Source: Stichopus chloronotus
Lineage: Eukaryota > Echinodermata > Holothuroidea > Aspidochirotida > Stichopodidae
DNA length: 64,000 nt
Assembly (NCBI GenBank): GCA_021234535.1
Contig: CM037838.1
Location: 27,691,969 to 27,755,968 of the forward strand
Direction of reading: 5' to 3'
The notes beneath the pieces are model-generated. The model was not told the origin of the DNA. It saw only the letters and a program-made list of their open reading frames with translations, and searched no databases. Below are positions 34,601 to 46,600 of this stretch, in pieces; position 1 is the stretch's first letter, and every line of letters starts with the position of its first letter. The translations under genes and the position numbers were made by a program.

Positions 34601-37600
34601 AAGGGGAAACTTATGTCAGAGCAGATCCAACCAATTTGAGGATATCACCAGGGAAGTTGCCACACTGGTCATGCCAGTGCCAACTGAGACTACTGTTATT
34701 GGCACAAACACTTGCTGACTGGCACAGAGCCTAAACTTGAAGGCTTCCCACCGGCAATAAAGTAATCAACTTCCTGAGAAAAAAGTAAATAAAAATAACA
34801 ACTTATTGCACAATCATACATATCCTTTGACCATAGATTAAAAATGCCTACAAATTGTCTTGTGAATCTGGTTCGATTTGATTTGATTTTATTTTCTTGA
34901 AGTACAAGTGCAAAGTGGTGATTAACAACCAGGATAAAGGGAAGGACACATGGAGAAGGTAGATAAGCAAAAGCTTATAGCTTTACCAAGCAAGTTCATT
35001 GGAGGGAAAAGAAAAATAGGAAGAGAAAACATGGTATAAAACATTAAACAGAGGAAAATACAGCCCTAGAACACGAGCATTGAAACCCTTGAATCACGAC
35101 TTCAGTGAAAGCATCACACACACAAGTTGGAGTGTAAACCTACTACAGGCAAAGTGTACTTACTGCCTACTGTGTTGGACAAGCTCACTTAGCATGGATG
35201 AATAAAAAGGATTTAAAGGGGAAATCAGGGTTTGACTGAGAAGATTCACCTTTATTTGATTTTTCTTTCCAAACTGATTGTTCACCAAAATATAGAGATG
35301 TTGGGGAGGTGTTTGAAGGTAGAAGAAACGGTAATTATTGTGTTAATTACTATTGAATGAGAACTCTTAATATTTGTCGAGTACAAAAAATAAACGTTCA
35401 TGTACAAGATGAGACAGCCTCCTCTATACGATGACCAATCACAGCCTAAGACTGAGATGACATTATACGAATAAACATAACCGAATGTTTATGGTTCCCA
35501 TGCTGTTTGTGCATTGTGCAATGCTAAGTAAACATGAGTTTAGTGATAGTTGATGATACGTACAGCACAGGTATGAAACATATGAAACTGTTCGTTTGAT
35601 GTTTTGTTTGCTGCTCTAAATAGGAAGCCCCACCTCCTCATACTTGAAAAGGCGATAGTATTGAATATTCATATTTGATTTGATAAATATGGATGTTACA
35701 GACTTTTGGAGTTCATCGATTTTTTGCAAATTTGACTCATTTCTCGAAATTTTCCACATGTTTTGAGATAATCTTGATCATATTTGTTAGTTATAACTCA
35801 TTGTATGATACTGGTGGGGGATTGTAGTGAAATAAATTGTAAAAATAAACCCTGATTTCCCCTTTAAGTGAAAATATTAATGGCTGAAAAAGGGGTAGAT
35901 TCCATTGGGGGTTGATGCAGCATATTTGCCAGTTCAAACAACGAGCAGACTCTCAAATATGGTGGGGATAATCTTGAGGGCACTTTTAGGTGAAAGCAAA
36001 GTTGCCAAGTCACTGACCAATCAAACTCCTCGTCAACAGCAGCTTAACAAATTACACTGTGTTGCTTTCTTGAACAACAAATCACTATCTTCCCCCTTGG
36101 AAACAATTTCTTTGTAAAGTTTTGATAGTATCATCACTCGTCAGCGAACTTTTTCATCCTGCACTGGTAAATAAGATCCGTTAAATCATTGATGTGTGAA
36201 CCAAGAGCAAAGTGGGGCCTTAAAAACTTGCTTGAAAACTGAGGTACACCACTGGTTATATGTCAGCCCTGTCAGAGAAACAACCCTCAACATACAGACA
36301 ATATACACGCTGCTTATGGTTAGATCGAAAGGCTTTAATCCACTCGATCAAATTGCCATCAGTACCATTTCTTTATAACTTTAACACTAACCCCTGTTGG
36401 GGAAGTTTATCACTATTTTCCGTCATACTGTAAAATCAGTGTAAACAACATGGTCATTGTCAAGTGACCCTGTCCAATCATTAAAAGTATTGATAAGCTA
36501 GGAAAACACAAAACCTGCCAGCTACAAAGCTGAACTGTTCAGAGGTAAATACTTTGTTTTGCACCATACGCTGGTCCCCCCCCCCCCCCATGAAAGTGAC
36601 GTATCGATCCCCCATGTGCCTCCATTGAGATTTAAAGGGAAATAGGGCATTCAGAATACACCAACAGGACATACAAAAGAAATGTCTTTGGTCATTGTTA
36701 AACCATTCAGTCTCATCAATAAACACCTGCCAACGCTTCATCTCCTCAAAATATTATGCATGTGATGAGTAACGGAAGATGCATCATTTAAATTTTGAAA
36801 AGTTTGGGTGAACAAATTATTGTTGAGCAACAAATAACTGAATTTCTATCTGTGAGAATCTTATTCCTTGAAAAGAAGGCTACCGTCCTTCCTTATTTTG
36901 AATAATCTATCATTCTACATCCACAAATATTGGTTTTAAAAATATGGTTGTTTTCTGTAAAACAAATGCCCTATTTCCCTTTAAGGTCAAAAAAAATCTA
37001 CTTACTTACTTTTTATGGCGTTTTTCCTAAAACAAAGTGGTTGTCTCGCCTTCTCACAGTTGGATGTATTGACCTCATTTTCAACTTTGTCAATGCATCT
37101 GTTCAGCAATCCTTGAAATCCATTGCATTTATTTTTGGTTCAAGAGATTTTTTTTCATGGCGCTCATGTTTTTTTTTAGAACTGTCATAACATCGGATAT
37201 AATTTAGGTCCATTGCAGCCTGTAGGCCTCTAAATAGCCTAAAACCCTCAGATTGTCTAGAGGACTGTGCCCCTTTACATTCCCACCAGGCCCTTAAGTG
37301 GGCCTCTAGACCCTACGTCAAAAGCCCTAACATCGTCATACTTTCATTTACATCACTCCCATGTAATTTTTGTCAAATTGTTCTATATGTTTGGGACCGT
37401 GGTCAGTGGTTACTGGAGTTAGTAGATTTAGAATTTCTGTTACAAGACTTAACTTATAGTATTTCCGTTGAAATTAGACGATATAAAAAATAAGTTTCAA
37501 AGGTGAAACCACAGTTATAGGTCCATTGAATTTTCCTCATGTGGGCTTGTTGCAGGGTGTAAAATGTTTTGCCTTGTCTACATGTTCAATAGATTAATGA

Positions 37601-40600
37601 TGTAGGCAACTTGAATTTTTTTTTACCTATCCAGAACACAATGACATCTTAATAAAGTGATATCTCTGGTGAGTCTCTTTAAACCTTTGCAGAAACCATA
37701 AATTTTGGATTCTGTTATTGATGATCATTATGGTGAGATATCCATTTTTAATAAATCACTCTTACTTGACTTCATCCAACTTTAGTTTTTGACCTGTGTT
37801 TATCATAGAGTTACTCTAAAATTAAAAACTAGGAAACACTTTACCCCCAAGCTAGTTAGACAATAACCACTACTTGTTGCTCTTGAATAGCACTGCATAC
37901 CACATAGTAACTTTTTGGCCAGTAGAGTTGTTTGTGGGTTATTTTAATGTCTATACAGTTAAATGTATTCAAGTTTTCGTTGAGAATTTTTTATAAAGGA
38001 AGAACATGAAACAGTGGCAGGGCTGTTTGAAGCTTATAAAAAACAACAGTTGTTACAGTTACCTGGAATGGATTAATTTCCATGAATTTTTGACATTCTG
38101 TCGATAAAGGATAAGTCAGCGTAGATGAAGCAATACTGAGCTACAGTAATAGCTATAGGGCTGCATCACTTCAGGGAATGCATGAGTCCTTTCTATTTTG
38201 TAATAGGCTATAATTAGAATGTTTGAAGAAAATGCTGAATGTAAAACGACCGTGCTTTGATTGCATAACACAGGCTGCCCATCAACAGAGATAAGAGGTT
38301 TGTTGGTTCAGACTGATGCAAAGTTCGTGACAGCTGGTGTCCCCTTTAATCTCACCATTTCAACATCAGATGGGACCCCTATTCATTTTGAAATCACCAT
38401 CACCAAGGAAGGAGTCCTCATTGATCATTTGACCGTGGAGAGAAGTGATCCATGTAAATCATACGACGTTTCTGTGACGGAGGTTGTACTTTCAGAAGAA
38501 GGTAGGGTTATTCTCAAAGGTTGCTAACTCTGTGACCCTTTTCGATGGTAGAGTATACAGTAGCTGCTGAGTTTTCCATTTGGTCTCTCTTGATGAACAT
38601 TCCTGGTTGAACTTTTCCGTGTGCAGTCCTATCTTTGGAACCTTTTAACAAAGATGGGTAACCAATACCATCAAGTCATGCTTTAATTGCTTTACTTCAT
38701 AACTAGTTTCATGTTTGTCATATGAAGGTCATCATTTCATGTACAAGTTACCAGTAACTTAATCCAACGTTCATCTCGGCACTGTATGTTTAGTACCTTC
38801 TTCCAAAATGAATGGCTGGGTAGCCATGCATTTAGAGCACAGAGTACTCAAGTGCGTAAATTCACGATCTGTAGTGATGACCAGTGTACCCTAGTGAAAA
38901 CTCAAGGTAGAAGTCACATGAAAGTTTAAATAATTAATTCTCAAAGTGGACCCAACAGACTGAGGGGGGATTGTCATTGAGAAATCCCAGATGAGGTCAC
39001 AGGTAGAGGGGGGTTGACACTTATTTGTTGGTCCATGGCAGGACACATCACTAGTAATTAAGGAAACAAATAGACGTGCAGGGTTCAGTTCCTTCTCTAG
39101 TTCTTCATTGCTTCAAAGTCACCTTGACAGATGGAGAGAAGAGGAGAGGGGTATGAGAGATTAATATTGGGAGAGAGAGAGTAGGCATTCATTCAGTGGA
39201 GCCTTGATTAATTGATATAGCACTTAGTTAAACTTTATGTACCCTCTTGATCCATTTTGTATCGTGCACACTCATGTGGGAAATCTCAGTTTAAAACTTC
39301 TTTGAACATTGCATGTAGAGTTCAAATGTCTGATTGAAGGGAAGTTTGGTCCTCTTAAAGCTGGAATATGAGTTGCACTGGCAATTGCCTGGTCATCTAC
39401 CTTTGTTCTTTGTATGTGTTTTAGGGAAAAGAACTTTGGGGAAAAGATAACCTTTCACAAAATCTGAAAGAGGTCTGTGTACTCATCTTCTAGAGTTTTG
39501 AATATGAAAATTGCCCCGACATTTTTGTTGACCCTACAAAATTCAGACTCTCTACGAAAGCACAGCCGTCAATCACCGTTGCTTGAAACCAAACAGACCA
39601 ATGGGAATGGATGTGAATATTTATTTACCAAAAATGGGGCTTACACAATGTCCTTTTAGAAGTGACATATTGCGCAGAATTTAACTTTCAGTGACAAATT
39701 TTCAACTCATATTCCAGCTTTAAGGTTGAGAAAGCAATAGCACAAGAGAGCAATGTTATTCTCGTTTACAAGTAATGGATAATTTGGAAAGCTATCCCTT
39801 ACTACAAAAAGGGTTTCTCTCTTTTGATTTGAGATTAGCAAAGAGCACTTACCCCATTTTGAGCAGTTTGAGGGTTATTTTGTGAATTCTCAAATAAACT
39901 CCCTTCCCATGCCTGTTTCTGTCGCCGTTGTTTTTTTAAACCGTTACTTTTCTTACATCCACACTGCAGGCTATTTTAATATCGCAGTCAATGGCACAAA
40001 TGATGTCTCCTGGGATTTTTCAAAGACAGCAGTCACTGTTCAGTTTCCTATCACAGACTTTAGAGTCATGGACCCACCGCTCACTCACTATGTTCACTAC
40101 CCTGTCAAAGTTAGATTGTTTATGCGGGTGTCCCCAGTAGATCCATTCGCGAGCAATTTGACCATATCGAAAGGAAGTTACTCACCAACACTCCCTGATG
40201 GTAAGTTACAGTACTGCATTGTTGGTATGTTGCTGTGTAAGCCGTTTTTGATGTGATGGGACAATCAGTTCCCCTCTGCCTGCTTAAATTTCTGTCTTGA
40301 AAGAAGAAAGTCTGCCCTAATTTATCCAGAAAGCAATATGCCACCCTTCTGTATAGTGAAGTGAAGCTGTTCTGTGGGTTGTTATAACTGCTTGTTCTAT
40401 CTTAGGTGAAATGCACAGTTTAATAGAATTTCTCTTTTCAAATGAAAGGTGGTATCTATAGGTATTGCTTTTATCTCAGACAAAAAAAAAATGAAAGTGG
40501 AAATAAAGTTGTCATTCATTTGCTCATGTATGCAAATGGGGCAATGTTGTTAGTTTGCCTCTCTCTGGAAGATCAACAGGGCAATAGAGATGGGTACTGA

Positions 40601-43600
40601 AATCTCAAGTCAGCATACATTGGCTAAGCAAGAATGGCAGTCACAATTTCTCTGTGTGGCACTGGGGTATTGGTTTTACCATGTGTAGTATCACTATCAC
40701 TATTGATCATTTCAAAGATATGATTGCATGCTCCGTTGCTACACTCTGCAGTGTCCTTAAAATGCGTTGATAAATCCATGAAGAAAAAGTTTGTAGCATT
40801 TAAACAGTAAACAAAGAATCATGACCAAGGTCATCTGGGGTCACCAGAGGTCAAATCCTGAGAACCTTGTGAACGTGATATCTCCAGATAGGAATGATGG
40901 ATACTCTTCATAGTTGGTGTGAAGGTTTGTCATATTGAGAGGAAGAACCCTATTGTTTGTGGTGGAGGTCAAAGGTCATCTGGGGTCACCAGAGGTCAAA
41001 TTGTGAAAACCTTGTGCACATGATATCTCCAGATAGGAATGATAGATACTCCTCATACTTAATATGTAGTTTGTCATGTTGAGAGGAAGACCCCTATTGT
41101 TTTTGGTGGAGGTCAAAGGTCATCTGGGGTCACCAGAGGTCATATAGTGAAAACCTTGTGCATGCAATATCTCCAGATAGGAATGATGGATACTCTTCAT
41201 AATTGGTATGTAGGTTTACCATATTGAGAGGAAGAACCCTATCATTTTTTATGGATGTCAAAGGTCATCTGGGGTCACCAGAGGTCAAATTGTGAAAACC
41301 TTGTGCACACGATATCTCCAGATAGGAATGATGGATACTCTTCATACTTAATATGTAGTTTGTCATATTGGGAGGAAGACCCTTATTGTTTTTGGTGGAG
41401 GTCAAAGGTCATCTGGGGTCACCAGAGGTCATATAGTGAAAACCTTGCACGTGCAATATCTCCAGATAGGAATGATGGATACTCTTCATACTTGGTATAT
41501 AGGTTTACTATATTGAGAGAAAGAACTCTATTGTTTTTGGTGGCAGTCAAAGGTCATCTGGGGTCACCAGAGGTCAAATAATGAAAACCCTGCACACAAT
41601 ATCTGAAGGTTTGAATGATGGATACTTTCATTCTTAGTGTGTAACTTTATCATTGTGAAAGGAAGAAGCCTTTTGTTTTAAAACTTAAATATTCTCATTT
41701 AAAGATCTTGGAGAAGACATTTTCAGACATTTGCGTGCACTGTACATTGCTAGATTGTAGGTATATCTCATTGGGTATACAAAAATTTCATTGTCTTTTG
41801 TGAAGGTCAATGTTTATTTGGTCTTTAAATGGAGGTTAAAGGTCATTCAGTATCAACAAGGGTCGAACTGTGAACATGTAGATACGATCTCAATGAAGGA
41901 AGCTTGTTCAGATCTCATATTTCATATAATGCATACATAGCATAATGTGACACATATTAATGTTATTATATCAGATTCAGAAAAAATTCCCTCGAGCAGA
42001 TCATCAAAACCACAATGCATTTCTGCATTCTGGTTCTATTTTACTCTCAATTGGCAGTGGACTTACACAAAGGAAGTAGCATGAGGTTTCGTAACAATGG
42101 AGTGATAGTGGTTGTTCTCCTCTATGATGAAACCATGGTTTCATCTGGCATGTATTACTTCAATGCAACCCTCTACAACGAAGTCAGTAGCTTTTCAGAT
42201 TACACAACATTTCGGATAGTCAGAGACCTGTCCAACGTTGTAGTAGGAAGTTCGTCAGGTGAGTTTCATCATTTTTGCCTTCTGCTGCATGGCACACACA
42301 TTGCCAATTTGTTCCAACAATTAGAAGTCGTACTTGTTTGATCTCTGTGTTTTACATGCAATTCACAAACACCTAACATTATGAAGATTTGGTGGAAAGT
42401 GTCAATGGTTAAAATTATCTGCCAGAGATATATATCCTACTGAATTTACAGGTACATTTAATTACACGTCACTGGACAGGAATTCATGTTGAAACCAAGA
42501 ATGTAACTTGATTGGCAGGTTGGTGGTCATTTTCATAAAGGTACATGACAAACCATTGGACATTTACATGAAAATATGATTCTATTAGTTACAATCTCAG
42601 TGTAGTGTTAGTAGTACGTGCCCTATATTGCTGTATAATGATGCCATGGAAGTTAATACAAACTTGTTTAAATGATGTTTGTTGTACAACGTTTTGCCAG
42701 TGTTTTAATTGATAACTGATTTCATGTTTAGGATTAAATATGATGAGATGATGAGAATCTGATGGATGATGTGGTTTTTTTTTTGGCCAGCACTCCAAGG
42801 AATAAGATTGCACAGTAGCTGTTATTGTTTAGTGTTACCGGAACTGTAGATTGACCTCATATTTGCTTCAAAAGTTTGTTGTTTACAAATTGCTAAAATA
42901 TACCCCCAAATGGAGAGGAATAACATACACTTTGACTATACTGTAAATACAAGTGTAGCATTTCCTTAGAAAAATCCTACTTTCATTTAATTTTGTTGCC
43001 AGGAATTTTTAACAGGGAATACAAATAAGTACTGTTCACAATTGAAGTTGATTTAAGGACTAAGAAACATTTAGGTCTTTCAATACGCCTTATATCAACC
43101 ATCTGCAGGGATGGAAGACTTGTCTCCTGGAACAACAAGGAATTACACCGTAGGGGAGACTGTGAACTTTTGGTGTGAAGTGGAAACAGGAACAATTCAG
43201 TGGGTGACATGGACGGTACCACGTGAGGGGACTTTCAATACGACGTCATGTGACACGAACATCACCCTGTCGGTACCAGGGACCTTTGATATTTCAGCTG
43301 CTGTTCATAACCAACATTCTTCCTCCACCGGTCAGATGACTGTCACAGTCACCCAGTCAGGTTTGTGACAGTGTCTTAGTTTACACCAATTGTTTGCGCT
43401 GGATCACCAGATTCTGGGAATGATGTGATTTGCAATGTCAGAATCCAGTATCCAGTCTCAAAATTGTTACCTTTCACTAATTTATGTTGCATGTGTGACC
43501 AAATTCAGCATGTTTGATTCCTTTGCCAAAGGTAGGCAAGGAATCTATGCAATGGTGGTGGCTTGTGTTTGTGTGTGTGTATGTGAGGCCTTGACTTGTA

Positions 43601-46600
43601 AACACGATACCTCAAGAAGGGAACGGTGCATGAACCTCAAAGTTGGAGTGTAAGTAGTCCACATGAGTAGATGATAAAAGTTAACATTTATTTGACTGTC
43701 GTTAATCTGTTTTGATTTTAACTTATTTAGTGTTGCTTTCTTGAAGTACAAGTACAAAATGATGATTAACAACCAGGATAAAGAGAAGGACACAAGGAGA
43801 ACCTAGATAAGCCAAAGCCTTTACCAAGCAGGTTCACCTGAGAGAATTGAAAATTAAGAAAAGAAAACAGGGTGTAAAACATTAAACAGACAAAAACACA
43901 AAACCCTAGAACACGCCGAGCATTGAAATCCTCGAATTACGAATTCCATGAAAGCATCATAGACACACAACTTATGTAGGAGTATAATCCTACTACGGGC
44001 CTAGTGTACTTACTGCCTGCTGTGTTGGACAAGCTCACTTAGCATGGAAGAACAAAAAGAATTAAAGTGAATATATTAATGGCTGAGAAGAGATTCCATT
44101 GAGGTTTGGGTGAGGCATATTTTCCAATTCAAAGAATGAGCAGACTTTCAAATATAGTGGGGGACAACCTTGAGGATACTTTGAGGTGAAAGCAAAGTTG
44201 CCAAGTCACTTATCAATCAAACTCCTTGTCAATAGCAGACTAATAAGTCACTATTTTCCTCCTTGGAAACAATTTCTTTCGTGAAGTTTTAATTGTGTCA
44301 TCACTCATCCGCAAATTTTTCAATCCAGAATCTGTAAATAATTTGGTCAATCATTGATGTATAAATCAAGAGCTAAGTGGGGCCTTAAAAACTTGCTTGA
44401 AAGCTGAGGTATATCATTGGTTATAAGTCAGCTCAGTCAGATAAAAAACCCTCAACATAAGTATACACGCTGCTTATGGTTAGAATAAAAGGATTTAATC
44501 CACTTGATGAAATTGCCATCAATACTATTCCTTTAGAACTTTAACACTAATCTCTGTTGGGAATCTTTGTCAATTTTTCTTCATAAAAGCAGTTTAATCA
44601 ACATGACATTATGGTCATTGTCAAGTGACCTTGTCCAATCATTAAAAGTATTGATAAGCTAGGAAACACAAAACCTGCCAGCTACAAAGCTGTACTGTTC
44701 AGAGGTAAATAGTTTGTTTTGCACCATCTGCTGGAATGTATCTCCTCTTTCAAAATGGTTACCCCCCATGAAAGTGATGTATCGATCCCCCATGTGTCTC
44801 CAGTGAAATTTAAGGTATAAAAAACTTGTGCTTGATTTTTATGGTATTTTTCCTAAAACAAGGTGGTTGCCTTCCCTTCTCACAGTTGGATGTATTTACC
44901 TCATTTTCAACTTTGTGAATGCATCCGTTCAGCAATCCTGGAAATTCATTGAATTTGTTTTTGGTTTAAATGTTTTTTAAAAGGGCTCATATTTTAAGAA
45001 CTATCACAAAATTGAATATAATTTAGGTCCATTGCAGGCCTCTAAATAGCCTAAAAGCCTCAGAGTTTCTAGGGGACTGCACCCCTCTATAACTTCCTCC
45101 AGGCGCTTAAAGGAATTCTCCACCAACAAAAAAAATGTCAAATAAGATATGAGATTCTTTACTGTTCTGTCAGTTAAACATAACTATTTTACAAGAGGGT
45201 GATGTGAAATAACGCTTTGAAAGTTGCACTTCAGCACAAGCCTGAAAATGTGTGACGTAGAACCGATAAACACTGTTTTCCATTTTTTGCACTCTTCCTG
45301 TCACCGGCAAGGTCTTGGACGCAAAATCTCTTTCGTTCAGAGATTATGAAAACCCTATGAATGTCTCCATTCAGTAAGATGCTTTCAGTAAGATACATTC
45401 CGTACGATGCTAACATACTAAGCACACAAAATCGAGAGGAACTGTTATTGTGATGGACATAAAATTTAATTGCTGCTTATACTTTAGACCCACCAAACCA
45501 AGGGAAGGTAAGCTGTGTAATTAACTCAAAGGTATCTCTATTCTTCCGTACCAGTTCAATATCATTCACAGACCAACATCATTTAAGTCAACTAATCCTT
45601 AAGCAATTAGGTAGTTCTGAGCAATGCTTTCAAAGGTAGGTCTATGTCATTCCCCGGTGAAACGAAGGTTTTACCACCAAATAAGAGATCAGAACAGTGC
45701 TGTAATCTACGGCTTTGAGCCAAAAATAAAGGACAATGTTCAATCTAGATTTGTTGGTACTATGTCACAACCGACTGATTTCTAGCAACAGGCTCATACC
45801 TTGAATATACTAAAATGTTTCATTTTGCGAATTCTTTGAGATATTTCCTGGAAATGAGAACGATGACTTGTCATCTACAATAATGTTTGCATCCTTTGAA
45901 GGCTTAAGCGATGGTGGAGAATTTCTTGAAGCGGGCCTCTGGACCCTATGTCAAAAGCCCTAACATCGTCATAGTTTTATTTACATCCGCCCCATGTAAT
46001 TTTTGTCAAATTGTTTCTATATGTTTGGGACTGTGTTCAGTGGTTACTGGAGTTTTGTAGACTTAGAATTGCTGTTACAAGACTTAATTTATTTCCATTG
46101 AAATTAAAAGATATTAAATTAGTTTCATAGATGACACCACAGTTTAATATTGGTCCGCTGAATTTTCCTCATGTGATCTTGTTGCAGAGTGTAAAATGTG
46201 TTGCCTTGTCGACATGTTCAATAGATTAATGATGTAGGACACTTGTTTGATCTATCCATAACACAGTAACATCTTAATAAAGTGGTATCTCTGGAGACTC
46301 CCTTCCACCCTTTGCAGGAACCATGAATTTTGGATCCTAGTATTGATGATCATTGTGATGAGATATGCATTTTTAATAAACTCACTCCTACTTGACTTTA
46401 TCCAAGTTTAGTTTTAGACCTGAGTCTAGTCTAGAATTACTCTAAAATAAGAAATGAGTCTCAAAAATGAAAAAGTCTCAAAAATCAAAAAGGGAAATAG
46501 ACAATAACCACTTCTTGTTGCTCTTGAATAGCACTGCATACCACTAGTAACTTTTTGGCCAGTAAAGTTGTTTGTGGGTTATTTAATATGTGAATACAGT

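Larger units (their letters stand above)
31634..38273 (+). other. Polycystin-like intron 1
   Basis: A 6.6-kb proposed intron. 31.6-33.5 kb is unremarkable AT-rich sequence. 33.55-36.6 kb is antisense non-LTR retrotransposon debris, and two MITE-like elements follow. From about 34,870 it belongs to duplicated unit A. No additional PKD exon is visible. Confidence 0.45.
34870..43705 (+). repeat. Tandem duplication unit A (~8.8 kb) within polycystin-like gene
   Basis: Collinear with 43,706-52,465 along LINE debris, introns and four exons. Exon lengths are identical to those in unit B (228, 231, 201, 252 bp). Private to A: two TTAA MITE-like elements (35,217-35,863 and 36,636-36,980) and the 144-bp satellite (40,829-41,690). 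Confidence 0.9.

Noticed and set aside
41255..41581. 108-codon open frame rich in VIWGHQRS repeats
   Set aside because: It is the 144-bp satellite read in one frame (three units are a multiple of three), not a gene.
34868..44760. LINE copies as the cause of the duplication by unequal recombination
   Set aside because: LINE debris lies at the left of both units, but none is seen at the right end of unit B (about 52,465), so the classic repeat-flanked arrangement is missing. The LINE appears to be a passenger.
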